Assembly (NCBI GenBank): GCA_016712535.1
Contig: JADJQW010000002.1
Location: 620,001-684,000, forward strand
Direction: 5' to 3'
DNA: 64,000 bases
Origin: Flavobacteriales bacterium
GTDB lineage: Bacteria; Bacteroidota; Bacteroidia; Flavobacteriales_F; PHOS-HE28
Of this stretch, positions 26,501 through 34,731 are shown piece after piece. Both the position numbers and the translations under genes were made by a program. The notes under the pieces are model-generated. The model was not told where the DNA came from. It made no database searches and was given only the letters and a program-made list of their open reading frames with translations. Each line of letters starts with the position of its first letter. Position 1 is the stretch's first letter.

Positions 26501-29500
26501 TGTCGGTGGTATTGCTGGGATCGCACGGGCCATTGGACACGCTCCACTCGAAGATGTGCTCGCCCACCTCCAGGCCGAGCACGGCGCTGACCGGATCGTT
26601 CGGATTGAGGATGGTGCCGGTGCTGCTCACCACGCTCCAGGTGCCGACCGCTGGGAAGATGATGGTGCTGCCCTGCATGTTGGTGCTGGTAGCGGTGCCG
26701 GTGGGCGTGCAGAGTTCTTGGTCGGGACCGGCATCGGCGATCGGATTGTTCTCATCGTACAGGGTGATGATGAGCTGATCGCTGGAAAGGCCGTTGGGGC
26801 AGGCGCCATTGTCCACCGTCCATTCGCACACGTTCACGCCCACGCCGAGGTTGGTGATGGTGGTGTTCGGATCGTTCGCGTCAGAGAAGGTCCCTTGGCC
26901 CTGCACCAGCGTCCAGGTGCCGATGGCCGGGAAGATGACCGGGCTGGCATCGAGCTGTGCGGTGGTGCCGTCGCTGGTGCACAGGTTCTGGTCCGCGCCG
27001 GCGTTCGCGCTCGGGGTATTCTCATCGAATACCTGCACAACCACTTGATCCGTGGTGATGCCCGTGGCGCAAGGCCCATTGTCCACGATCCATTCGAATA
27101 TGCTCTCGCCGATCTCCAGGTCGAAGACCACCGTGCTCGCGTTGTTCGGCTGTGCGATGGTGCCCGTGCCGCTCACGAGTACCCAGGTGCCCACTGCCGG
27201 GAAGGTGACCGAACTGCCTTGCAGCGTGGTGCTGGTCACATTGGGCGTGCAGAGCTCTTGATCAGGGCCAGCGTTGGCCTCAGGGTTCTCGTCGAAATAC
27301 ACGAAGATGCTCACCAGGTCGCTGCTGCCGCTGGTCTCACAGGGCCCGTTGTTCATCGTCCATTGGAAGATGTTCTCACCCACTGCCAGGTTCGTCACCA
27401 GCGTGTTGGGATCGTTCGGGTCGGCGATGCTGCCTTGGCCATTGATCAAGGTCCAGGTTCCGGTGGCGGGCACGGTAGGCGTATTGCCCTGCAGGTTGGT
27501 ACTGGTCTGCGGCGTGCAGAGGTCCTGGTCGGCACCGGCGTTCGCGGCCGGGTTGTTCAGGTCGAAGAGGAAGATGGTGACCTCGTCCTGCGTGATTCCG
27601 TTCGCGCAAGGCCCGTTGTTCACGGTCCAACGGAACACGTTGATGCCAACGGCGAGATCCGTGACGGTCGTGATGGGCGAATTCGGATCGGTGATGTCGC
27701 CTTGACCGCTCACCAAGGTCCATGTTCCCGTGGCCGGGAAGGTGGGCGTGTTGCCGATGAGTGTGGTGCTATTGGTCGGGGTGCAGAACTCCTGGTCCGG
27801 CCCTGCGTCCGCATCTGCATTCTCATCATCGAATACGAGAATGCTCACCAGGTCTGTGGTGGGGGTATTGCAGGGGCCGTTGAATACGGTCCACTGGAAC
27901 ACGTTCTCACCGATGGCGAGGTTGGTGATCGTGGTGCTTGGGGAGCCTGCATTCGCGATGTCGCCCTGACCGCTCACCAAGGTCCATTGACCGGTTGCCG
28001 GGAAGATCAGGTTGCTGCCAGCCATCACAGTGCTGGTCTGCGGCGTGCAGAGTTGCTGGTCCGGACCGGCGTCGGCCACCGGATTGTTGGCGTCGTACAC
28101 GCGTACGGCCATCTGATCGCTCGTGGTTCCGCAAGGGCCATTGGCGATCTCCCATTGGAATATGTGCTCACCGACCGGTAGGCCGGTGACGGTGGTGGCA
28201 GGATCGCTGGGGTTCGTGATGCTGCCGAATCCGCTCACTTGGAACCAGAAGCCCTCGGCCGGGAAAGCGGCCGGGTTGCCCGCCAGGGTCACGCTGCTCT
28301 CCGGGGTGCAGATCTCGATGTCCGTACCTGCATCCGCATCGAGCTGCTCATCATCATACACGAAGATGCTCACCTGATCGGTGGTGAGCGGGTTGGCGCA
28401 AGGCCCGTTGGTAACCGTCCATTGGAAGATGTTCTGACCGACGCTGAGGCCCACCACGAAACTGTTGGGGGCCGATGGGTTCGTTGGTGTACCGCTGCCC
28501 GCAACAAGCGTCCAAACCCCTGTGGCAGGGCTGATTACGTTGCTGCCCTGCAAGGTGGTGCTGGTGGCAGGCAGGCAGAGTTGCTGGTCGTTGCCCGCGC
28601 TGGCCACGGGGTTCAACGCATTGAACACGCGGATCACGACCTCGTCGCTCGTGGTGGAGCAGGTGCCGTTCACGATGGTCCACGCGTAGGTGTGGGTGCC
28701 CACGGGCAGGTTGGTTATCGTGGTGTTGGGGTTGTTCGGGTTGGTCACCGTACCACCAGTACCACCGGTCAAGGTCCAAGTGCCAACGGCCACGCCAACA
28801 GGGCTGTTAGCGGCCATGCTCACGCTGTTGGTCGGCGTGCACACATCCAAGTCCGGACCTGCATTCGCGGCAGGGGCGTCGTCGTCGTAGAGGAAGATGG
28901 TGACCTCGTCCGTTGTGATCGGGCTCGGGCAGGCACCGTTGTTCACTTGCCACTGGAACACATTCGCACCTATGCTCAAACCGCTTATGGCGGTTGCGGG
29001 GCCCGATGGGTTGGCAATGGTGCCGCTGCCGCTCACCAAGGTCCAGACCCCGACCGCTGGGAAGATGAGAGAACTGCCTACGAGCGTCGTGCTGGTGGCG
29101 GGGGTGCAGAGCTGCTGATCCAACCCGGCATTCGCCACAGGGTTGTTCGGGTCGTACACATAAATGTCGACCAGGTCGCTTGTGATGCCGCACGCGCCGT
29201 TGTCGATGCTCCATCGCAACGTATTCAGGCCGATGGTCAGCCCGGAGACCGTTGCTGTTGGGCTCGTTATGCTGCTGAAGTTGGCTGAGCCTGCTACCAC
29301 GCTCCAACTGGCGGTAGCTACTCCCACGGGTGCATTCGCAGCCATCACCACATTGCTCGCGGTGCCGCAAACGCTCTGGTCAGGTCCGGCATTGGCCGCT
29401 TGCGCATCACCATCTGCCAAGGTGATCGTCATGGTGCTGCTGGTCACACCATTGGGGCACACGCCGTTATTCACCGTCCAGGTGAACTGGCTGATGCCGA

Positions 29501-32500
29501 CCTGGAGTCCTGTAATGCCCGTGGTGGGGCTGTTGGGGCTGATGATCGTGGCTGCGGGCCCGGCGCTTTGTGTCCATGTGCCTTGTGCGGGGAAGATCAC
29601 CGCGCTTCCGGCCATCGTGGTGCTGGTCACCGGTGTGCAGAAGGCTTGGTCAGGACCCGCCGCCGCGTTGAGATTGTTGGGGTCGTACACGAAGATGCTC
29701 ATCTGGTCGGTGGAGAGGCCGCTGCACGGGCCGTTGCTCACCGTCCATTGGAAGATGTTCTGTCCCACCTGCAAGCCGGTCACCGTGGTGGTGGGGCTGC
29801 TGGGGTCAGTGATGATACCGGTGCCGCTGACCAGCGACCAAAGCCCTGTTGCCGGGCTGATCAAGCTGCTCCCCGCCATTGCGGTGCTGCCGTTGGATGT
29901 GCAGAGTGATTGGTCGGGCCCCGCATCCGCCGCCGGGTTGCCGAAGTCGAATACGCGCACCACGACATCATCCGTGGTGATGCCAGTGGGGCAGGGGCCA
30001 TTGTCAACCGTCCAGCGGAAAACGTAAGTGCCCACAGCGAGATTGCTGATCTGGGTCGTTGGGCTGTTGCTGTTCGCGATAATCGCACCGCCCGGCCCGC
30101 TCACTGTGGTCCACGTTCCGGCCGAAGGGAAGGTGACTGCGCTCGCCGACATGAAGACCACGTTGGGCGCCACGGGCACGCAGATTTCCTGATCAGGACC
30201 GGCATCCGCAATCGGGTTCGCGGGGTCGTAGTTCAGGATCACCACATCGTCACTGCTGCTTCCGCACGGGCCGTTGCTCACTGTCCATCGCAGGGTCACG
30301 CTGCCGGTAACCAAGCCTGTGATCGCAGTTGTGGCGTTGTTCGGGTTGCTGATGGTCGCTGTGCCGCTGACCACGCTCCAAGTACCAACAGCCGGTGCGG
30401 CCAAGGCATTGCCGGACATAACGGTGCTCGCCGCCCCGCAGAGGCTTTGGTCGGGTCCGGCGGTCGCAGCCGCTACGCTCGGATCGAAGAGCGTGATCTG
30501 CACATCATCGCTGGTCACGGCTCCCGGGCATGGGCCATTGCTGGTGGTCCAACGGTAGATGTTCACGCCAATCGCCATGCCCGTCACGATGGTGTTGGCC
30601 AGGTTCTCGTTCGCGAAGGATCCCGCACCGCTCACTACTGTCCATTGACCGGTTGCCGGTGCGGTCGGAGCAACGCCTGCAAGGGTCACGCTGGCCACTG
30701 GTGCGCATAGGTTCTGATCCGGTCCGGCGTTGGCCGGGGCCATGTTTCGGTCGAACACGCGGATCACCACATCATCCGTGGAGGTCGGTGGCACGCAAGG
30801 ACCGTTGTTCACGGTCCAGCGCAACGTATGCGTGCCTACAGCGAGACCGGTGACCGAAGTAGTGGGACTTGAAGCCGTGGTGATCACTGCGCCGGCCGGG
30901 CCGCTCACGATGCTCCACGAGCCGGTGGCCGGGGCAGTGGCCGCGCTGGCCGCCATGGTCGTGCTAGCCACGCCAGTGCCGTTAACCGAGCAGAGGTCCT
31001 GATCGGGTCCTGCATTCGCGGCAGGCGTGCTTGGGTCGAATCGCGTTATGGTGACCTGTGATGTGGTGAGGCCATTGGCGCATGGGCCATTGCTCAGCGC
31101 CCATTGGAAAACATTGGCGCCGATGCTCAAGTTGCTTACGCTTGTGGTGGGGCTGTTGGCATTGGCGAAGGTTCCCGTGCCGCTTACCACGTTCCAGGTC
31201 CCTGTCGCGGGCGCTAATGGGTTATTGCCAGCAAGCGTGGTGCTGCTGCTGCACACCTGCTGATTCGGGCCGGCATTCGCATTCGGGCTGGCCGGATTGA
31301 AGACGACCACGCTCACTTCATCCTGCGTGGTCGGCGGCACGCAGGGGCCGTTGCTGATGGTCCACCGGAAGGTGTTCACGCCGATGCTGAGACCGCTTAC
31401 TGTGGTGGTTGGGTTGGCGGAAGTCCCGAAGGTGCCGGTGCCCGCAACCACGGTCCATTGCCCGGTTGCCGGAGTGATCAAGCTATTTCCGGTGAGCGTG
31501 GTGCTCAGGTTGGGTGCGCACAACTGCTGGTCGGGTCCGGCATTCGCAGCGGCTTGCGCGTTGCTGAACACGAACACGGTCACCTGGCTGTTCGTGGGCG
31601 CGCCGCACGGGCCGTTATTGATGGTCCAACGGAAAACATTGGCACCCACGCTCAGTCCGCTCACGTTGGTGGTTGGGCTATTGGCGTTGGCGAAAGCGCC
31701 CGTGCCGCTCACCAGGGTCCATGTGCCCGTTGCCGGAGCAGCTGCCGTATTGGCGGCGAGCGCTGTGCTGGTGCTCGGTAGGCAAAGGCTCTGATTGGGC
31801 CCTGCGTTCGCAGCGGCCTGTGCTGGATTGAAGCTCGTGATCACTACATCGTCACTTGTGGTGCCGCAAGTGCCGTAGTTCACCGTCCAGCGCAACGTGT
31901 TCAAGCCGGTGGATAAGCCGCTCACCGTGGTGTTGGGGCTATTCGCATTGGCGAAGCTTCCCGTGCCGTTCACCACGGACCAGGTGCCCTGCACTGGCCA
32001 CGGCAGTTGTCCGGCGAGCGTGGCACTCGTGCCGCAGACGTTCTGGTCCGGGCCTGCATTCGCCGGTGTGGATGGAGGCGTGACTTGGATTGCGAAGCCG
32101 AATTGGTTCGTGCCCACGAGCGGACATGCGTTGTCTTGCACATTCACCGAGAACAGGTTCTGTCCGATGTCTGTCGCTGTTGGCGTCCAGCAGAAGGTGC
32201 CCACCGGCAAGGGACCGCCGCTCGTGGTGAAGGTGGCGCCCGGAATGCCGTTGTTCCACGACATGGTCACCGTCTGACCGGCATTGGCGTCGCTGCTATT
32301 CACGGTGAAGCAGAAGGGCACGCCCGCGCAAGTCTCATAGGTATAGGTGCTGGTGCCGTTCACGCCGCTCACCTGGGGCAGCGCATTGCTGCACGCGATG
32401 ATGGCGAACTGCACGTCGCGGATAAGCTCCCCGATGAGCACGCCATTGCGATACTCACGCACGCGCACGCTCACCACCGCGAATTGCTGGATGCTCGGCG

Positions 32501-33302
32501 TGAAAGTGATGGTGCCTGTGACCGGATTGATCTGCACCGCATTGGCGCCGCCTGCGGTCACCACCGGCTGCGTTGCGCTGTAGCCGGCATTATAGGGGAT
32601 GTTCGTTCCTCCGGAACCCAGCGCATTCACCACCGCGAAGGCCAGGGAGTCGCCATCCACGTCGTTGAAGCCGTGGTTGTAGCTCACCGGCTGGCCCACG
32701 CAGCCGAAGGCCGTCGGGGTGTTCAGGAATGCCGGGGAATTGTTGCAGGGGGTGATCGTTTGCCGCAGGTTGGCGTACAGATAGAGGTTGCGGTTCCCCG
32801 GGTTGTTCAGGGAGGTGATGGCGTTGTTGCGGCAGCACAGGTCCCAATCGATGATCCAGTCGTTCCCGCAGGCCGCGTAAGCGCTCAGGTTCACCACCGC
32901 ACTGAAGCGGTAGCGTTCGATGCCATAAGGCGCGCCAGGGTCCGAGCATCGATCTGCGGCTCCGAAGCAAAGCGGCGTCACTACATCCACACCATCGAGG
33001 CTGAAGCACGGATTAAGGGTGATGTTTCCGCAGTTGGCGCTGCGCAGGCGGAATTGCCGACCATTGCTGCAATTAGTGGGCGCGGCCACGCCATTGCAAT
33101 CACGATAGAAATTCAATCGAACCCGGTACTGGCCCGTGCCGATGCATTCATAGGTAAGCTCGCCGCCCATGGCGTGGGTAGCCAGGGCATCCTGCTGCCA
33201 GAGCAGGAGACCGGCAAGGCCAAGAAGCGCTGAGCGGAGGATTCGGAGGGTGGCGAGGCGCAGTGATTGGTGCGCGATGGGAAGGGGTCGTTGATCCGTC
33301 AT
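23550..33302 (-). CDS. Giant SprB-like surface adhesin with 31 tandem Ig-like repeats and CHU_C terminus
   Basis: 3250 aa from ATG 33300-33302 (a TTG nine codons upstream is also in frame). Residues ~1-41 are a signal sequence. An N-terminal Cys-rich domain (THAMGGELTYECIGTGQYRV, YRDCNG) matches a module common in Bacteroidota gliding-motility adhesins. Then come ~320 residues with further beta-sandwiches, followed by 31 repeats of ~88 residues (DNA 23842-32070) beginning NAGPDQxLC and ending with NGPC. The last 97 residues are the CHU_C domain (IPDAFSPNGDGTNDVF, FNRWGNKVYE), the T9SS type-B signal. Heads the operon with PorP and OmpA. Likely a cell-surface filament used in adhesion or gliding (inference). 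Confidence 0.93.
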   Translation of the reverse strand: MTDQRPLPIAHQSLRLATLRILRSALLGLAGLLLWQQDALATHAMGGELTYECIGTGQYRVRLNFYRDCNGVAAPTNCSNGRQFRLRSANCGNITLNPCFSLDGVDVVTPLCFGAADRCSDPGAPYGIERYRFSAVVNLSAYAACGNDWIIDWDLCCRNNAITSLNNPGNRNLYLYANLRQTITPCNNSPAFLNTPTAFGCVGQPVSYNHGFNDVDGDSLAFAVVNALGSGGTNIPYNAGYSATQPVVTAGGANAVQINPVTGTITFTPSIQQFAVVSVRVREYRNGVLIGELIRDVQFAIIACSNALPQVSGVNGTSTYTYETCAGVPFCFTVNSSDANAGQTVTMSWNNGIPGATFTTSGGPLPVGTFCWTPTATDIGQNLFSVNVQDNACPLVGTNQFGFAIQVTPPSTPANAGPDQNVCGTSATLAGQLPWPVQGTWSVVNGTGSFANANSPNTTVSGLSTGLNTLRWTVNYGTCGTTSDDVVITSFNPAQAAANAGPNQSLCLPSTSTALAANTAAAPATGTWTLVSGTGAFANANSPTTNVSGLSVGANVFRWTINNGPCGAPTNSQVTVFVFSNAQAAANAGPDQQLCAPNLSTTLTGNSLITPATGQWTVVAGTGTFGTSANPTTTVSGLSIGVNTFRWTISNGPCVPPTTQDEVSVVVFNPASPNANAGPNQQVCSSSTTLAGNNPLAPATGTWNVVSGTGTFANANSPTTSVSNLSIGANVFQWALSNGPCANGLTTSQVTITRFDPSTPAANAGPDQDLCSVNGTGVASTTMAASAATAPATGSWSIVSGPAGAVITTASSPTTSVTGLAVGTHTLRWTVNNGPCVPPTSTDDVVIRVFDRNMAPANAGPDQNLCAPVASVTLAGVAPTAPATGQWTVVSGAGSFANENLANTIVTGMAIGVNIYRWTTSNGPCPGAVTSDDVQITLFDPSVAAATAGPDQSLCGAASTVMSGNALAAPAVGTWSVVSGTATISNPNNATTAITGLVTGSVTLRWTVSNGPCGSSSDDVVILNYDPANPIADAGPDQEICVPVAPNVVFMSASAVTFPSAGTWTTVSGPGGAIIANSNSPTTQISNLAVGTYVFRWTVDNGPCPTGITTDDVVVRVFDFGNPAADAGPDQSLCTSNGSTAMAGSSLISPATGLWSLVSGTGIITDPSSPTTTVTGLQVGQNIFQWTVSNGPCSGLSTDQMSIFVYDPNNLNAAAGPDQAFCTPVTSTTMAGSAVIFPAQGTWTQSAGPAATIISPNSPTTGITGLQVGISQFTWTVNNGVCPNGVTSSTMTITLADGDAQAANAGPDQSVCGTASNVVMAANAPVGVATASWSVVAGSANFSSITSPTATVSGLTIGLNTLRWSIDNGACGITSDLVDIYVYDPNNPVANAGLDQQLCTPATSTTLVGSSLIFPAVGVWTLVSGSGTIANPSGPATAISGLSIGANVFQWQVNNGACPSPITTDEVTIFLYDDDAPAANAGPDLDVCTPTNSVSMAANSPVGVAVGTWTLTGGTGGTVTNPNNPNTTITNLPVGTHTYAWTIVNGTCSTTSDEVVIRVFNALNPVASAGNDQQLCLPATSTTLQGSNVISPATGVWTLVAGSGTPTNPSAPNSFVVGLSVGQNIFQWTVTNGPCANPLTTDQVSIFVYDDEQLDADAGTDIEICTPESSVTLAGNPAAFPAEGFWFQVSGFGSITNPSDPATTVTGLPVGEHIFQWEIANGPCGTTSDQMAVRVYDANNPVADAGPDQQLCTPQTSTVMAGSNLIFPATGQWTLVSGQGDIANAGSPSTTITNLAIGENVFQWTVFNGPCNTPTTDLVSILVFDDENADADAGPDQEFCTPTNSTTLIGNTPTFPATGTWTLVSGQGDITDPNSPITTVTDLAVGINVFRWTVNNGPCANGITQDEVTIFLFDLNNPAANAGADQDLCTPQTSTNLQGNTPTVPATGTWTLINGQGSIADPNDPNTLVTNLAVGENIFQWTMNNGPCETSGSSDLVSIFVYFDENPEANAGPDQELCTPNVTSTTLQGSSVTFPAVGTWVLVSGTGTIAQPNNASTVVFDLEIGESIFEWIVDNGPCATGITTDQVVVQVFDENTPSANAGADQNLCTSDGTTAQLDASPVIFPAIGTWTLVQGQGTFSDANDPNTTITNLGVGVNVCEWTVDNGACPNGLSSDQLIITLYDENNPIADAGPDQELCTPTGTATSTNMQGSTIIFPAVGTWSVVSSTGTILNPNDPVSAVLGLEVGEHIFEWSVSNGPCDPSNTTDIVVIRVYDENNLDADAGPDQQVCTPLTSATMAGSAIIFPAVGTWTLISGSGDIADANDPNTEITNLGLGVNVFQWEVYNGSCANSLTNDQVTITLFDAQAPAADAGPDQELCFPDSEVTLAGNVPVGAAVGSWTIVSGPGNITDPASPTTTVTDLAVGETRLRWTITSGVCVTTEDEMSVFVFDPNNPLANAGLDQELCVPQDSVFMAGSPLIFPAQGTWSVLAGAGTPVNQNDPLTLIEQIAIGVNTYQWSVYNGPCGSSLDDVSIVLYDDTTAAANAGPDIEICLPLTAIDSLLGEQPPAPAEGTWTLIAGTGIIAEPNNPNSAITGLSQGTNVFVWTLEWDPCPNNGILTDTVEVRVYNPNAPLADAGPDQQWCSPMDEVTMAGNVPEIPGVGTWTQVLGAPANIVAPNEASTAINGLGVGSYQFVWEIYNGQCGFGPPSRDTVQVDIFDADAPDAQAGPDQSFCTPTSTTNLEGNTPVLPGTGSWSTTSGTAIIADPSDPNSGVSGLTVGQHDFTWTISNGPCGSSSDQVSVFIYDADQPAANAGPDQELCTPQTSTALAGNSVTFPGTGLWTVIIGTGVFADASNPNTGVSGLSVGTNTFRWTVTNGPCGDTQDEVTIVVFDGNLAASNAGPDQEICTPASSVTLQGSAVSAPALGTWVFASGSATISDSNSPNATLSGLTVGTYVLQWVVDNGPCGTTTDNVTIEVFDGNAANAAAGPDQSFCTPINGPVTMLASSATAPATGTWTLISGQGSIAQANDPFTAITNLGLGANVFQWTIDNGPCGSSNDQVTLMAYDHTVPPADAGPDQDFCQTTTSTNLNATAATSTANGLWSRIAGSGSIAQPSDPATTVTGLALGSNVFVWTVSNGECGTTADTMTVLIKDCETIVIPDAFSPNGDGTNDVFVITNIEYYPSNEFLVFNRWGNKVYEATPYNNQWDGTSQFGSAFKEGLPEGTYYYILDLGTDKDPFTGYIYLRR
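23842..32070 (-). repeat. Array of 31 tandem ~265-bp coding repeats (88-aa Ig-like domains)
   Basis: The repeats run uninterrupted through the giant adhesin. Each starts with a motif like ADAGPDQELC and contains the core GTWTLVSGTG, then NPxTTVTxLxxG and FxWTVxNGPC. I counted 31. Most are diverged at DNA level yet constant in length, so they look like old duplications under selection rather than recent slippage. Each carries two cysteines. Confidence 0.9.
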
Positions 33303-33644
33303 GTGCCGGCCGGGCTTATTGGGCACCAACCGTGAAGTGATGGGTGTTCAGGACCTCCGGGGGGGGCGGTCCTGTGAATCGCCATCAGCCATGCGCATCG
33401 GTCCGGGATCGGATCCGATGCGCCAACCGGATGGCAATCCGCTCTTCACGGTGAGGTGCCGGGCAAACCTATCCGCGTGGCTTCCCAAGGGCAGCGCACC
33501 TATTTCGCACTTGTCAACACGCTTCTGTGCGCCCAGCGGCCGATCGTTGTCGGATCGCCTGCTCGCGGTGCTTCCTTTGTTCTGCAGTCCGAGTCGCATC
33601 AACGCGGTACGGTCGTTGCTCGGGTCGCGCAAACAATCAAAGCC
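33303..33644. other. Divergent 5' region of the giant adhesin operon, with hairpins
   Basis: The 342-bp gap separates the giant adhesin (minus) from a secreted protein (plus). It holds AGGACC / GGTCCT (33350-33373) around a run of eight G, and a stronger hairpin at 33393-33423. No gene was supported. Both promoters should lie here but no good -33/-7 pair was recognised. Confidence 0.5.
33393..33423. promoter_or_regulatory. Strong 12-bp hairpin in the divergent regulatory region
   Basis: GCGCATCGG (33393-33401) pairs exactly with CCGATGCGC (33415-33423), and TCC/GGA extends the stem inward with one bulged base. There is no T-run, and it lies ~90 bp upstream of the adhesin start. It may be a protein-binding palindrome or a 5'-leader structure; function unknown. 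Confidence 0.4.
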
Positions 33645-34622
33645 ATGAAGAGCCTCTTTCTATTGGCATCGCTCGCGCTCTCCCTCAGCGCGGTCGCAGC
33701 ACGCCCACAGCAGGCTGATAGCACCGGCATGGCCGGGGACCTTTTCGACTTGAGAGGGACGCTCGACCTTTTCCGCAATGCAAAGGACCTGGAAGCCTTC
33801 GAGAAGGCCGTGAACACGGACGTTAACAAGGTGAGCAACCTCGACCTCGATGCGAATGGCGAGGTGGACTACGTGCAGGTGCATACCCTGGCGGAAGGCG
33901 ACGCTCGCATCGTGGTCTTGCGCATCAATGTCGCGAAGGACGAAGCTCAGGACGTGGCGTCGATCCAAATGGAGCGGGCTAAGGACGGGGCAGTGACCCT
34001 GCAGATCCGCGGAGACGAGGCGCTCTATCCGGAAGGAACCATCATTGAGCCAACGGAGCAGGTGAAGGAAGGAGGCCGTAAAGGCGGCGGTCCCCTCGCT
34101 CCGCCAGCGCAGATCACTGTTTGGGTGGATGTCTGGGGCTGGCCATGCGTGCAATGGTGCTACGGCCCCACTTGGTGGGATTGGAATTCACCTTGGTATT
34201 ACGGGTACTATCCGCCGTGGTGGAGGCCTTGGCGCCCATGGGGCTGGAATGCATGGTGGGGCTTCCCGCGCCCGTATTGGGGATGGTACCATTCGGTGAA
34301 CGTCTGCCGTGTTGAGCGCGCGAACAATGTGTACATGCACCGGCGCACCATCTCTCCTTCTTTCGGACGCAGAAGCGGAGCCCAACCCGCGCGCACCGGA
34401 AGGGAACTGGAAAAGCCTGTGCCCGCAAGGGAAATTGGCAGGCCGGTTGAGCGCGAGCGCATGAAGGAGCCCGGCACAAGGCCCGAGCGTAAACCTGCGA
34501 CTCAGCCACCCAAGAACCCGGACCGCAGAGCACCCAGCCGCACCTCCCGGCCACCGCGCCAATCGCCGCAGAAATCGCCTGCACCGAGCAGGGCGCCGTC
34601 ACGGCCGCCAAGCAAGCGCTAG
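33645..34622 (+). CDS. Secreted protein with Trp/Tyr-rich segment and basic Pro/Arg tail
   Basis: 325 aa from ATG 33645, which gives a signal peptide (MKSLFLLASLALSLSAVAA). Residues ~25-130 form a compact domain with an EF-hand-like loop (DLDANGEVDYVQV). Residues ~165-215 are extremely aromatic (WWDWNSPWYYGYYPPWW). The final ~90 residues are Pro/Arg/Ser-rich and disordered. I recognise this only as a conserved Bacteroidota hypothetical family. The aromatic strip could contact membrane, glycan or another surface; no motif shows an enzyme. Followed by a good terminator. Confidence 0.75.
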   Translation: MKSLFLLASLALSLSAVAARPQQADSTGMAGDLFDLRGTLDLFRNAKDLEAFEKAVNTDVNKVSNLDLDANGEVDYVQVHTLAEGDARIVVLRINVAKDEAQDVASIQMERAKDGAVTLQIRGDEALYPEGTIIEPTEQVKEGGRKGGGPLAPPAQITVWVDVWGWPCVQWCYGPTWWDWNSPWYYGYYPPWWRPWRPWGWNAWWGFPRPYWGWYHSVNVCRVERANNVYMHRRTISPSFGRRSGAQPARTGRELEKPVPAREIGRPVERERMKEPGTRPERKPATQPPKNPDRRAPSRTSRPPRQSPQKSPAPSRAPSRPPSKR

Positions 34623-34660
34623 TCGCGTCGCCCAGCCAACGGCGGGCACCGCTCATCAAA

Positions 34661-34695
34661 CGGCGCCTCCGCTCTGCGGGGGCGCCGCCTATTTT
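34661..34695 (+). terminator. Rho-independent terminator after the Trp-rich secreted protein
   Basis: GGCGCC (34662-34667) plus CCGC pairs with GCGG plus GGCGCC (34681-34686), a ~10-bp GC stem, followed by CCTATTTTA. It lies 40 bp after the stop. Confidence 0.7.
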
Positions 34696-34731
34696 AGCCG
34701 CCCCTTGAAACAAAGGCTTACTCCTTCTTGC

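Noticed and set aside
26175..28181. Long plus-strand open frame (668 aa) inside the giant adhesin gene, and similar ones at 23004-24497, 24549-25370 and 32007-33233
   Set aside because: They are antisense shadows of the repeat array: their translations are repetitive mirror products of the 88-aa repeats without any domain, and high GC suppresses stops.
23842..32070. CRISPR-like array
   Set aside because: Units are ~265 bp, coding and diverged, with no constant short repeat or unique spacers.
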